Assembly: GCF_027887165.1 (NCBI RefSeq)
Contig: NC_077230.1
Location: forward strand, 26,524,625-26,588,624
Source of the DNA: Monodelphis domestica
Lineage: Eukaryota > Chordata > Mammalia > Didelphimorphia > Didelphidae
DNA: 64,000 bases
Direction of reading: 5' to 3'
In this document: one piece after another, positions 21,371 to 33,212 of the stretch
Numbering within the stretch: the first letter of the stretch is position 1
How the letters are laid out: each line of letters starts with the position of its first letter
Position numbers and translations under genes: made by a program
The notes under the pieces: generated by a model
What the model saw: only the letters and a program-made list of their open reading frames with translations
The model's database searches: none
What the model was told of the DNA's origin: nothing

Positions 21371-22984
21371 GCTAATTATAATAATACATTTCCCTTGGCA
21401 GGCACTGTGGGAAGTGCTTTACAATTCCTGATTCCAAGTCCAGTGCTCTTTAAACTAGTTGCCTCAGTGTGTTATGGAATGTAAACCCATGTCCTCTGAC
21501 TCCAAATCCAGTGTTTGTTTGTTTTCCCCCACGACACTAGATGTTGGAATTCCCCAATAATATTTTTCTTGGAGACTATGCCAGAGGAACTCTTTATTTG
21601 TGAAACAACTTCACATGGAAGAGTTTGTTTTTGTATTTTAGTTATGCTCATAGTGGACCTAGTCCGTAAATTGAATTCAACTCTAAAGATATTTAAGTGG
21701 AGATTCTTATGAAGTATCTTCTACTTGTTTACATGTTGCTTCCTAATTGCTCTCTAGTTCTTTCATGTGTATGTTACCCTTGCCAGGAAGACCCCAAGTT
21801 AATGATTCGAGGTATCACTCCCAGAAACTTTGGGTCATCAGACAGTCCAGTATTTTCCTAATTTCAGACCCACTGACATAGCCTACCAAAAAGGAAGCTT
21901 AAATAGAGCTGTAGTACCCTGGGAAGCACTAATGAATGTCTAAAGTCCTACAGTGTCCCTATTGTCATTTTTTATGGGGAAGGATCTGCCCTGCTTAGCA
22001 ATGGTGAATTAACTTGTACCTTTGTGGTCTCAGGAGCTAGATTTAGCTTAGAATGAATACTTTGCTGAACTACAGAAGTGTTAATTGACAGTTTTGCTGA
22101 GGAATAACAATGATATCATGACAAGTTGAATCCAATAGCAGTCGAACTCAAATGGGTTCGTTTTGCCCTTCTCTTTCCCTTACAGAGAGTCTTATTGGCT
22201 AAGGAGCATGAAGAGTTAAGGATCACTCTGAGGTTATTACTGAATATAGGATAGTAGGGGAAATTCTCTCAAGATGACTTAAGGAATCAAATATATATCA
22301 AATGTGTTATTATATCAAAGACTTATTTTTAGTTCTAAAAAAAAATTAATGTAATAATAATGGCAGCCAAAGAAAATGGTCAAGTCTGGTTAGAGGAACA
22401 AGGGCTCCCTCCTTGAAATTGTTCTTATCCTCCCAAACAGGATCCTGTATCATTTTGGGGATCACACACTGGAGATCATTCAGGCAACTGTAAAGATGTA
22501 AAGGACTTGGAGTTAGACTCTGTACTCCCTCCATTACAGCAAGCTCCAATACTGTCTTGTTTTCCTTCTCCTCCTTAAATTCTTACCATGGCTATAGTCT
22601 GTAGGGAGGCTTCTTCAGTCTAGATCTATCTATAACAATTGGATCTTAGTTGGAGGGTTATTAAGGAATTTGTCCAAAGTCTATTACTAACGAGTTAGAG
22701 GAGTCCTTCTCAAGATGTCTGCTCACTGCTCTCTACTGGATACATTGGTTCTCCAGAATTGGTTGTGTTTTCTCCTGCTTGTGGAGTCTTCGGTTTCCTT
22801 CTGTTACCCTCTCCAAGATAACCGATTGTAGCTGAATATCTTCTTGGATCTACTAGAAGGAATGGAAATTTGCCCTTTCATATAGTTAGTAATTAGCTAT
22901 TTCAGGGAACCGTTTACAGAGTCCTTTCAGTTCAATATCTTTCTTACCTTAAGCTATCAAGAAAAGGGGCCCCTTTTCCAGGAA
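21371..22984. other. Unassigned sequence between direct repeats
   Basis: No gene and no repeat recognised, apart from a short MIR-like piece just after the first repeat unit (gggaagtgctttacaatt). ORFs are under 70 codons. Confidence 0.4.
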
Positions 22985-23130
22985 GACTATATTACTTCTC
23001 ATTGAATTGGACATGCCTCCAAAGCACTCCAGAGTGAGTTTATTGTGCTTTTACACACAGAGATGGCATTTTCTCTCTGATCAAGTCACAGTTACTGATA
23101 CTTTCCCCTAAGTCATATGGTAACAATAAT
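22985..23130 (+). repeat. Direct-repeat unit 2 (pair with 21231-21370)
   Basis: Second copy, followed by another MIR-like piece (ctaagtgctttacaattatt), so the similarity may extend into the neighbouring SINE. Confidence 0.6.
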
Positions 23131-23304
23131 AATGACAACAGTAATATGTTATTTAGTGTTAACAGGAGCATGTACTGTACTAAGTGCTTTACAATTATTA
23201 TCTCATTCTGATGCTTCCCAGTTGCCCTTGTGTGTTTTTAGACTTCCTAGAATGAAGATTAGTTCCTTTTCCCCCAAAGAACTAAACCCTAAAGGTTTGA
23301 ATTT

Positions 23305-23475
23305 CAGCTCTGGTTTGCCATTTCTTTCTCCAGCTTGTTACAAGTAAGGAAACTGAGGCCAACAGAGTTAAGTAATTGCCCAGCATCACATAACTACTAA
23401 GTGTCTGAGGTTGAATTTGAACTCACCTCTTCCTGATTCCAGGCCCAGTGTTCTATCCACTGTACCACCTAGAGT
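23305..23475 (-). repeat. Type A SINE, partial, minus strand
   Basis: From ttgccatttctttctccagc to ctatccactgtaccacct. The tail part is missing. Confidence 0.75.
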
Positions 23476-23984
23476 TCTGCAGCCAGGCTGAAATGCAGAT
23501 AAACCCAAAGCTAATTTAAATGGAAACTAGCCACTTTCCTTAGGACCCCTTCAAGCTCTTTAAGGAAATGGGAAGATTTTTCTTCTTAGACTCTGTCTAG
23601 GTTTAACAACTTCGGTAGTTATAGTCATATGCATCTGTATTTTCTGTTTTCTTTCTTTCTCAAAATGGATTAGTGAACAAAAATGAATAATTCCACTTAG
23701 GTGGAATTACTGAACTTTGGTCTCTTCCTTCTTCTTCCAATGGAACTTGGACTTCTGCCCTTAGAATCCTGGGTTCTGATTGGTGAGATTTTTTCTTACC
23801 TCATCCAAGTTGGAGACACTTGCTGGCTATCTCCATTCCATCTGCACTCTGGCACTCAGATTCTCACCCTGGAATCTGGGCTTTCAGCTTTCCTCTTCCT
23901 CTTCCTCTTTCTTATCCCATCTCCCACTTTCTTACTTTAGCTGCCCATAAGTATTACTCTTCCCCTATTAGAATATAAACTCCA
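23476..23984. other. Unassigned sequence
   Basis: No gene or repeat recognised. The 79-codon plus ORF (23701-23940) is hydrophobic but shows no conserved feature. Confidence 0.35.
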
Positions 23985-24330
23985 TTTTTTCCACTTAAAA
24001 TGTTTTTATTGATTTTTGTTTTTACATTGCAAACATTTCTAGATTTATTCCCACAGTGTAGAACAATTAAGCAAAACTAATGATCACAATGACTGAATCT
24101 GAAAGCTCATGCAACATTCCATACCTGTCAGCCTCTTCCCACATTAATTATCAAGGCTTTTATTTTTTAACTAACAGAAAAATCTATTTTCTCTTCCTCC
24201 CATCCCCATATTAAAAAAAAAAAACCTAACAGATTCCTCATAACAAATATGCATAAAGAAAAAAACAAATTCCTTTATTGGCTGGGTTAATATCTATGTA
24301 TATATTTATATGTCTCTACACCAAATTGAT
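23985..24330 (-). mobile_element. LINE 3' fragment, minus strand (L1-like)
   Basis: Reads as a reversed LINE end: aaaatgtttttattgatttt, ttgcaaacatttctagattt, tcttcctcccatccccatat. Confidence 0.45.
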
Positions 24331-24589
24331 AACTTCTTCAGGATGTGGATAGTATATATCCTTCTCAACTTCCTGGAATCACAAGTGTCATAATCACAGT
24401 TGTTACAGCTTCAAAGTTGTTTGTCTCTGTAGTAATAGTGTTATTATATAAATAAACATCATAAAATATTTTATTATATAAATTACTGATTTTTAAATAA
24501 CTTGTAAAATATAAAAAGCCAAAACATAAACAAATCAGAAAAACATGGAAAAATTTCCCTATCTGCTCTATTTATAGAAGAATAGTTTA

Positions 24590-24715
24590 AGTGATAGAGA
24601 GGATCAAAGAAGATAAAATGGATAATTTTGATTACATAAAATTAAAACTACAAACAAATAAAAAAAAAGATAAGATTAAAAGGAAACAATTTGGAGAATA
24701 AAAAACAACAAACAT
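24590..24715 (+). mobile_element. L1 ORF2-end fragment
   Basis: Contains aatggataattttgattaca and aaacaatttggagaataaaa, typical of the region near the end of L1 ORF2. An old retroposon piece follows at 24720-24850. Confidence 0.55.
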
Positions 24716-24869
24716 TAGGTTATTGTATCACTATGGACTAGGTGTTACCCTAAGCTCTTGAGAGACAAAGACAAAAATAGCCTCTGCCTTAAAGAAACTT
24801 ATAATGGGAGAGACAATGGAGTTAAATAACTATATATGTAAAAGATTTTTTTTAAATGTACTTAAATTA

Positions 24870-25196
24870 CTATGTTTGATTAACCCCAAAATGCCAGCTA
24901 TTGGGAAAAGAACTATTTCCAAAAAAATTGTTGGAAAAACTGAAAAGTAGTCCATCAGAAACCAGGCATCTTACATGATAAACCAAAATAAGCTCAAAAT
25001 GGATATAGAATTTAGACATAAAGGATGATATCATAAGCAAATTGGTGGAGCATGGAAGAAAGTGTCTGCCATATCTGTGGAGAGAGGAAGAAGAGTTCAT
25101 GCCAAAACAAGAAATAGAACAGCTTATAAGAAGAAATGGATTGATTGATTGATTGAAAATTGATTACATAAAATTTACAAAACTTTGTGCAAACTC

Positions 25197-25268
<72 letters not shown>

Positions 25269-26325
25269 CAATGTAGCTAAAATGAGAAGCAGACAGCTGG
25301 GGGTGGGGGCAGGGGGGAGATCTTTGAAGCAAGTTTCTCTGATAGAGGACATAGTCTTAAAATATGTAGGGAACCAAATCAAATTTGTAGGAATAAGAAT
25401 CGTTTTTTAAATGATAAATGCCATAAAGGTAGGAATAAGCATTTTTTTCAGAGAAATAAGCTAAAGCATTAATAACCATCTGAAAAATGCTCTAAATCAG
25501 TAATAAGAAAATTCAAATTAAAATAACTCTAAGGTGCTAGCTACCTCACACCCGTAAGATAAATGCCAATAATGAAAGAAATTAAAAAGGGGGAAATGCT
25601 AAATGCTAGATGGGATATGGGAAAATAGATACACTAATGCATTATTGGTGGAACTATGAACTAGTTCAATCTTCTGGAAAGCAATTTGGAACTGTGACCT
25701 AAAAGTTATTGAATGGTGCACACGTTTTTGTCTAGCAATATAACTTAGTAGGTTATACCTTTAAAAAGGTCAAAAAAAGAGAAAAAGGATCTATATGTAC
25801 AAAAATAATTATAGCAGCTTTTTTAGTGGTGGGAAGGAAGTGGAAACTGAGGGGATGCCCATTAATTGGGGACTGAACAAGTTGTGTATGAATATGATGG
25901 AATACTATTGTGCTATAAAAAATGACCAATGGGATGGTTTTAGAAAATCCAGGGAAGATTTGTATGAATTGATAAAAAGTGAATTGAAGAGAACCAGTGG
26001 AACAATTTACACAGTAACATCAGTATTATTAAGATAATCAGCTATAAATAATTTAATAACACTCATCAACATAGTGAACCAGAATCATTCCAAAGGACTC
26101 ATGATGAAACATGTTATCCATCTCAGAGAGAGAAGTGATGAACTCAGACTGCAGATTGATATATTCTTCTCTTGTTTTCTTTTTCTTTTTCACACAACTA
26201 ATGTAGAAATTTGTTTTGCCTGACTATACATATTTATAATGGGTTTTTTTCCCTTTTCCTTTTCAATGGGTAAGGATTTGGAGCCAAAAATAAAATAAAA
26301 TTGAATTTTTAACAATTAAAAAAAT
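24870..26325 (+). mobile_element. 5'-truncated L1 LINE
   Basis: Long L1 3' region: ctcaaaatggatatagaatt, caaattggtggagcatggaa, tggaactatgaactagttca, atggaatactattgtgctat, aaaggactcatgatgaaaca and an A-rich end. Broken reading frames throughout. The 80-codon ORF at 25795-26037 is a relic of this L1, not a gene. Confidence 0.85.
25198..25266 (+). repeat. Compound microsatellite (ACAG)n(AC)n inside L1
   Basis: About six ACAG units and then about 20 AC units, grown in the L1 at a spot where related copies have an ACA-rich stretch. Confidence 0.95.
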
Positions 26326-27165
26326 TCAAGTGATTGATCTGAGATGAGAATGCTGATTGCCAGTAGTGTTCTTTCTTCTATAACATGGAACTCCTTCTAA
26401 GACCCAGAATTCAAAACAGGGCACTGCCATTCTAAACCTCCCTTGTATTTGTACTTGGAAAAGTTTCCTTCAGAGGGCACTGTCTCCTTTAACAAGGACT
26501 AGAATTAAGCTACTTGCTCAAAATTTCATATGTTTCTCTCAAACTCAATGAAACATGAGGAATGAATTCCTTCAGTTTAATGGCAATACACGTATTGCAC
26601 TGTGCAGTTTCCCTTCTCAACTTTATTGCCTTGCATTTAGAACTCTTCCCTCATAAAACAGAACTAATAGGCAATGGAATATTTCTTTAGGATTTTTAAA
26701 CATTGTAAACTGTTTAGTTTACACTAAATAGCCTGAGGATAATTATCAGAATGGAGTTATTTTTGTAGATTTCAATGTAGGCTGGATAAATCATTCAACC
26801 ATCACTCAAATTGATGAAATCATTTCTGCAGTTAGTAGACTTGTGGAAACATAACTGCCATCTGTTGTGCTGTGCCAGGATAAATGAACACATGCATATT
26901 AGTTTCTAAATGATGAATCTTGCTCTTAATAATGGCTGCTGTACTCTAAAAGTAAAATTAAAAGTCTTTTTAAAGTTCCTCAAATTTTTTGCTCCTTCAG
27001 AATGACATCAACATTCATCATTAATTCACACGTTACCAGGGCCAGGTCCTTGATTAATCTTGGATGTAGATATTTATTTGAAAGGTATTTCCATAGAAAA
27101 CGTCACTCTGATTATCACATAACTAGACAATAATGGATTATTGAGAAAGGACACACATCAAACTC
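26326..27165. other. Unassigned sequence
   Basis: No gene or clear repeat recognised in this stretch. Confidence 0.4.
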
Positions 27166-27167
27166 AG

Positions 27168-27500
27168 CTCAATTCAATAAGTATTCATTAAGCACACAGT
27201 ATTTTCCAGGTGGGTGGTAATGTGGTCTAATAGATTTAGGGAATCGGGCTGATACGGTGACTGTGTGACCGTAGGCAAGTTATTTAATCTTTCAGTGCTT
27301 CAGACAAGTTTCTAAAACTAGAAATTACAGAGGAATAGCTGAGCTGCTTTGGTGGAAGGAGTTTCCTACACAGATGAAATCAGAGGTAGGTGTAGAGTCC
27401 TACCAGAAATGCCCACGACACATTAGAGGATCTGGGAGATACAAGACAGTGTCCTGGTCCTCAGGAAGCTTACAATGTAGTAACAGAGATATGGCTCCTA
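27168..27500 (+). repeat. Old retroposon plus MIR fragments
   Basis: 27168-27225 (attcattaagcacacagtat) and 27440-27500 (ctcaggaagcttacaatgta) belong to the old LINE family seen elsewhere. A MIR-like head lies between (tgtgaccgtaggcaagttat). Confidence 0.5.
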
Positions 27501-27599
27501 TACAAATGACTTGGAAAAAAAAAAAGATACACTAAGTGTTTTCTCAGCTGTAAGATAAAAGGCTTAGATTAGCTGATTATTTAGATCTCTTCCAGTTTG

Positions 27600-27990
27600 T
27601 AATCAATCAGTATTTGGCATCTACTGTGCTGGGCACTGTGCTAGGTGATAGAGATACAAAAGCAGAAGTGAAAAAAAGGTCTTCACTCAAAAACTTTCGT
27701 TCAATGAAACACACACTGCATTCAATGTATGTTGGGGCAGTGTGGTACACAATTACAAACACCTTTCAAGAAGACATGAGTGGGGGACATCCCATGTGCT
27801 CAGGACACTCATGACTCTGGAAATGGGTTCTTGGCTCAAGAACTATCCATCGAAGTTAAAACAGATATTTCCAGGGCTACCTTTGTGGGCTTGCGGAAAG
27901 TAATGATTTCTCTTTTGGACTTGTTGACTTTGAGATGCATTTGCCTATGAGACCTCTAGTTTGAAATATCCAATAATTAGTTGGTGATGA
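27600..27990 (+). mobile_element. Old LINE remnant
   Basis: Starts with tgctgggcactgtgctaggt. The later part (gacttgttgactttgagatg) is typical of the 3' part of this family. The 66-codon ORF here is a relic. Confidence 0.5.
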
Positions 27991-28019
27991 AGCACTGATG
28001 CTCAGAAGAGAGACTGGGA

Positions 28020-28195
28020 CTTTTAGAGAACTGCTAACTGGAAGAGGTCTTGGAGATCAACTACCCAAACTCCCTAATTTTCTAAATGAGGTAGAGTGAC
28101 TTGACCAAGGTCACCCAGTACTTTTAAAAGGCTGCATTTAAACTCAGACCCACTGATTCAAAGTCTAAGTGCAAAGCTACCTTTAGTATACCAAA
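28020..28195 (+). repeat. Old MIR-like SINE
   Basis: ttggagatcaactacccaaa, then gacttgaccaaggtcaccca, in SINE order but diverged. Confidence 0.5.
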
Positions 28196-28414
28196 GACTC
28201 CTTTGTTCAATTAAGTCATAAAGTTGCTTCCTAAAGTTCTAGCTGCTGCATAGTCTGAGTAAACTTCTTATTATAGGTTATAACAATATTACTATGGTTC
28301 ATATAGAGCATATATAATAAAATATCTTGAAAATTCCTGAATCGTATTAGCAAGTAAGGATGATATTCAAAAAACTCTGAAAAATATAAATTGGGGGAAA
28401 GTGAGATTGATGTT

Positions 28415-28454
28415 GATATGTTGTGTGGTTTGCAGATATGTTGTGTGGTTTGCA
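28415..28454 (+). repeat. Perfect 20-bp tandem duplication
   Basis: The unit gatatgttgtgtggtttgca occurs twice with no mismatch. Confidence 0.95.
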
Positions 28455-28740
28455 AATAAGGAGAATAATGTGGAAGTAGGATTTTTGCTAAATACATCAA
28501 GCTGTGATGGTTGGGAATTTTTTAAAAAGAGAACAAAACAATCACTGGAAGATTTCAGACTTCTGCCCTGGGATTCCCAAATCCCAAGACTGAAGAATTT
28601 GGTTCAGGATATATTGGAAAGCACTCTTGATGCTAACTGCTCTGAAAAGCACATAGATCTCACTGTAGATCTGTAGATCTAAAGCCTGTAGATCTCACTG
28701 TGGATGGTAGAGTTGGTCTGAATGAATCTCTCCCAGATTT
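28455..28740. other. Unassigned sequence with tagatct repeats
   Basis: The 91-codon plus ORF (28401-28676) starts before the tandem duplication and runs through this part. I see no domain. 28650-28705 holds imperfect repeats of tagatctcactgt. Confidence 0.4.
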
Positions 28741-28840
28741 GAGTCTTTTTTGGTAACTTATGCAAATTATCTTATTTCCAAATAAATAGCCACATGCTGG
28801 AGGAAGTAGAACTTTGTGGCATTAAATATGTGCATCCCTT
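28741..28840 (+). repeat. Direct-repeat unit 1 (pair with 29682-29780)
   Basis: About 100 bp shared with the second copy at around 80 % by eye, including cttatttccaa-taaata, ccacatgctg and cattaaatatgt. Origin unknown. Confidence 0.65.
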
Positions 28841-29244
28841 CAAAACAAGATAAGACCTCCAGCAGACCAGGCTTATCTATACCCAAAGGGCTTGGCTTCA
28901 GGCTCTCTTTTCCCTTTGGGCCACACATCTCTACTGTCTTCCTTTCTCTCTTTAGAGACTAGAGGGGTAGAAATTGCCTGAGCTATTTTTGTGCAGCTGC
29001 TGAAGATATCAGATATGCTCAGGGTTTTTAGGCTGACAGAATGGTTGGCAGGTTCATGCATCCTTTTTCCTTGCTACTTCCTTAATGGAGATTATTCATG
29101 TTATAACAATAGCACAAGCTCCCAGTTAAAGAAGAAATTCTTTAACTTTTTTGGAAGAGAAGGATCTCATGACTTATAAAAATCCTGTCTACATATAGAC
29201 AAAGGCTTTTCCTGTTTGCACTCTATATAATTAAGACCTGATCT

Positions 29245-29282
29245 ATACATATGTATGCATATACAAATGCATACATATGTAT
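29245..29282. repeat. Perfect inverted repeat, 16-bp arms, 6-bp loop
   Basis: The arm atacatatgtatgcat is followed by atacaa and then by its exact reverse complement. AT-rich. Confidence 0.9.
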
Positions 29283-29334
29283 TTCCTGTATTGACCTTTC
29301 ATGAGTCTTGCTAGTCTTACTCATTCAGTTTGCA

Positions 29335-29620
29335 TGATTAAAGTTAGTAAAACATAGGCAAAGAGTATTAGGAAGACCTGAGTTCAAATTTGACCTTGGA
29401 AACTTTAATCAGCAATGTGACCCTGGGAAAGTCACTCAACTTTAGTTTCTTCAACTATAAAATGTAATAATATGTAATAATGTACATATGATATAATGTA
29501 ATATAAATATAAATAATGTAACAATAGCATTTACCTCATATGGTTGTTATGAGGATCAAATGTGATACTTACAAAAGCACTTAGCATAGTACTTATAAGC
29601 TCTTTCCTTCCTTCTAGAAG
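29335..29620 (+). repeat. MAR1-like CORE-SINE
   Basis: Contains ggaagacctgagttcaaatt, cagcaatgtgaccctgggaa, an AT-rich expansion at 29460-29525 and tggttgttatgaggatcaaa. Confidence 0.75.
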
Positions 29621-29681
29621 AGACATAATGCATTTTGTGCATCCTAGATAAGGTATCCAAGTTGTTTGGCAGTGTTGCTTT

Positions 29682-29780
29682 GAGTCTTTTTTGTAACTTA
29701 TGAAATTTGTCTTATTTCCAAGTAAATAACCACATGCTGCCAAAAGTAGAACTTTCCAGCATTAAATATGTACATTCAGT
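29682..29780 (+). repeat. Direct-repeat unit 2 (pair with 28741-28840)
   Basis: Second copy, 0.94 kb downstream in the same orientation. Confidence 0.65.
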
Positions 29781-29790
29781 TAAAAAATTA

Positions 29791-30525
29791 AAATAGCCTT
29801 CATTACAAACCCTTGCAATATATGCTCTAAGCATTTAACTTTTTTGGTCTTCCTTTATTTCTAGCTTTTATGCAAGCAATAAAACTATTGAAATAATCAT
29901 AAAAGTAACTTTCATGCTGTGTAAACTTCTGAGAGAATGATGTCACCTTGAAACTGTGCCACGATAGAGCCTGTGGGGGTCTGGAGATATGAGCAACATT
30001 GACAGTAGAAGACAAAAAGGAAGTTTTTAAATAGAAAAAAGGGCTGTGATGTACATGCAGAAAGGAAGCAGAAATCAGAAGTTAACAATAACCGACCATG
30101 TCTGGCCTATGACAAGCATTCTGGAAAAAGAAAAAAATGCATTGTCCCCAGTGGTATTTTTGTGACACTGATGAAGAAGAAAGAATGTTGATGAATGTTG
30201 TAGCCACAACCGGAGGGGACACCTCGAGTCCCCTGTCCATAAAACTGTTACAAGCTGAGCACAACATAGTCTCTGGTTACATGATATCCACAGGCTGCCT
30301 CCTGCATTTAAAGAAGAAAGTCTAACCTAAGGGAAAGATGGAATTTGAGCTGGCACAATAAAGATCTTTTGGAAAGGAGTTGCAGGGAGCAATCTAGCTT
30401 CTTCATCACAAATTCAGTTTGGTTGAAAGAATGTTCTTCTCTGCTTAATATTAGTTTTTACCAGTTATTCATTTGATACTGTATAGATTTGTACGCATGT
30501 ACTGTGAATTTCTGATAAACTTTAT
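29791..30525. other. Unassigned sequence
   Basis: No gene recognised. Several ORFs of about 62 codons overlap in different frames and look like chance. Confidence 0.4.
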
Positions 30526-30529
30526 TGTA

Positions 30530-30765
30530 TATTTTTTCATCTATGTGGCTCAATGTATAGAGTGCTGGACCTATAAACGGAAGATCTGAGTTCAAATCCA
30601 ATCTTAGATACTTATTATATGATCCTGGGCAAGTCACAATCTGCCTCAGTTCTCTCATCTTTAAAATGGAAATAATAATTTATGAGGACCAAATGAGATA
30701 TCTAAAGTGTTTTGCAAACCTTGAAGTTCTATATAACTACTAGGTGTCATTATTATTATTCTTGA
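30530..30765 (+). repeat. MAR1-like CORE-SINE
   Basis: From atgtggctcaatgtatagag through gatcctgggcaagtcacaat to gtgttttgcaaaccttgaag. Confidence 0.75.
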
Positions 30766-31184
30766 TTCAAACTGGAAATTGGATGCCAAATACTGTGGAA
30801 ATGGACTTAAATTTTGAAAGTTGAATGTACTGGTAGAATTTGAAGTCAGGAAGTGATTCTGATATACCTGTATTGGATCATTTATTTTCTTTATTGTGGA
30901 AATAACAAAACCTGAATGCGAGGTAATTAGGATAAACATTCACCGCCCATCTTTCAGCACTTATAATCAGATTAATGAACTGTGGCAATATGATCACATG
31001 CTCATATTTTATAGCATGTAGCTTCTGACAAATAATATATTTTATCATTCACCTGGGATCTTATAAGAATGTTTAAAAATAGCATCCTATAAATTTGAGA
31101 TTCTTGTCAAATTGTTAATTTCACAGTTTTAGTTTTTCAGTGAAGGATACAAAATAAATATAAGGTATTCCAAAAGTCTTAGAA
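30766..31184. other. Unassigned sequence
   Basis: Nothing recognised in this AT-rich stretch. Confidence 0.4.
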
Positions 31185-32560
31185 CAGTTTTACATTTCAA
31201 TGTCTCCATTTGTTGCCTCCACTTCATCTCCTCTCACTCATTTCTCAACTCTTTGCTATCTAGTTCTGACACTCTACTGAAATTTTCTTCCCAAACTAAA
31301 TCTGATGATCTTTTTTTCAAGCTCTATTTTTCTTGCCCTCTCCCTGGCATTTAACTTTTGACTGCCCTTTCCTCTTGGATAATCTTTTCTCTCTAGGTTT
31401 TGGTGATACTACTCTCTTCTGACAACTCCTGTTTGAATGAACTCTCTTTATTTTCTTTTGCTGACTCATAATCCATATCATGGCCCCTACATGGGTATTT
31501 CACAGATCTCTATTCTGGGGCCTCTCCTCTTTACTTCTCTATATTTCTTCTCTTGGTGACTTCCTTGTTCTAATGGTTTCATTATCATTTCTCTGCAGAT
31601 TACTCATATCCAGTTCTAGATTCTTACCTGAGCTTGGGTCCACATCACTAGTCATTTCAAACTAGATGTTGTATATAGATATCTCAAATACAATGCATTC
31701 AAAACAGAATTCTTCATCCTCTTTCTCACTCAAGCCTCTGAGTCTCTAAAACTTCCTTTTTCTGTCAAAGATAGCACCATTTTCTAGTCTTTCACATTTG
31801 TAAACTTGGTGTAATATATTCTGGACTCTTCATTTTCATTATTCAGCATCTCTCATATCTGACTCCTTCCTTTTCAGATAGCCTTTATCACCTCTTACAT
31901 AATCTAGGACAATAATTGCAATGTTAGTCTTCTGCCTTAATTCTCTTTCCATTTTAGTCCATCTTCCACACAATTACTAAATAATTTCCTTAAGTACAGA
32001 TTTGAACGTGTTACTTTCTAACTTAGTGGCTCCCTAGTGCCTCTAGAATCAAATATAAAATCTTCTGTTTAGCTTTCACAGTTCTTTTCACCCTGGCCCC
32101 AACCAATCTTCCCAGCCTTTTTGCACATTACTCCCCTTATTGCAGTGTGATCCATGCAAAATAGCTTTCACTCTGTTCCTCAAACCTAGAATTACACTTT
32201 TGCCTTTGTACTGGCCATCCTTAAATCTAGATTTATAGCCTAGAATTTACTATTGCCTTCATTCTGCTTATTAGAATCCTTCTTTCCTCACATGCAGCAC
32301 AAGGTCCATCTTCTACCTAAAGCCTTTTTAGATCATCCTCAATTGCTACTGCCCTCCCTATTTTGTAGTTAACTACCCTGATTTATTTGTATGTATTCTC
32401 TTTATATTTATTCTGTATGTACTTATGTACTTCTCTTCCTTGTTAGAACATAAACTTCTTGAGATTATAGATTGCCTTATTGTTTGAATTATATCCTCAA
32501 AGCCTAGTAAATTGTCTGGCACAAAGCAAATGCTAGATAAATACTTGTTGATGAGAGGAT
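31185..32560 (+). mobile_element. L2 LINE 3' region
   Basis: About 1.4 kb in L2 order: ttctggggcctctcctcttt, ttagtggctccctagtgcct, caccctggccccaaccaatc, ttcttgagattatagattgc and an end near atgctagataaatacttgtt. No intact ORF. Confidence 0.75.
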
Positions 32561-32574
32561 AATACGGTACCTTA

Positions 32575-32775
32575 CAGTTTGAAGTTTATGTTCTGCATTA
32601 ACACCCAGAGAAATCACAAAGCACTTTCCTCCAATGACAATCCTATGCATGAAGTACTCAATATAGGCATTACATTTCACAGATGAGGATGCTCAGGTTG
32701 AGGAATGTAAAATGATTTTTCCAAAGTCACACAGATAGAAAATGATACAGCCCAGAGTACATAATTCAGGTCTCT
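32575..32775 (+). repeat. MIR SINE
   Basis: Contains acatttcacagatgaggatg and ttttccaaagtcacacagat. Confidence 0.65.
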
Positions 32776-32790
32776 GAGTTCACTCTCAGT

Positions 32791-32952
32791 CATGCCCCTG
32801 GCATCAGTCTTCTATAATGAGCCAAAAGTCAGAGAGTCCAAGAGCAGCACTTTCTGCACATTTGTTTCTCTTATCCCTAAATGTAATCTAGAGACAATTA
32901 TAAATTGTTCTATTTTCCTTCTTCATTGATCCCTTTCTCCCTCAATTTTAAT
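32791..32952 (+). repeat. Direct-repeat unit 1 (pair with 34522-34685)
   Basis: Shares agccaaaag, agcagcactt, ccctaaatgtaa and tctctc/tccctcaa with the second copy at around 75 % by eye. Origin unknown. Confidence 0.6.
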
Positions 32953-32954
32953 TT

Positions 32955-33212
32955 TGTTGTTCAATCATTTTTCAGTTGTGCTCAACTCTTCATGACCCCA
33001 TTTAGGGTTTTCTTGGTAGAGATACTAGAATGGTTTATCATTTCCTTCTCTGGCTCATTTTACAGATGAGGAAACAAGCCAACAGGTTTAAGTAGTTTAC
33101 TGAGGATCATATAGCTAATATGTGTCTGAGGCCAGATTCGAACTCAGGAAGATGAATCTTTCTAACTTCAGGCCCAGCATTCTATCTACTGTGCCATCTA
33201 ACTACCCCCAAA
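32955..33212 (-). repeat. Type A SINE, minus strand
   Basis: From ttgttgttcaatcatttttc to gtgccatctaactacccc, near complete. It is inserted at the edge of the direct-repeat unit. Confidence 0.85.
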
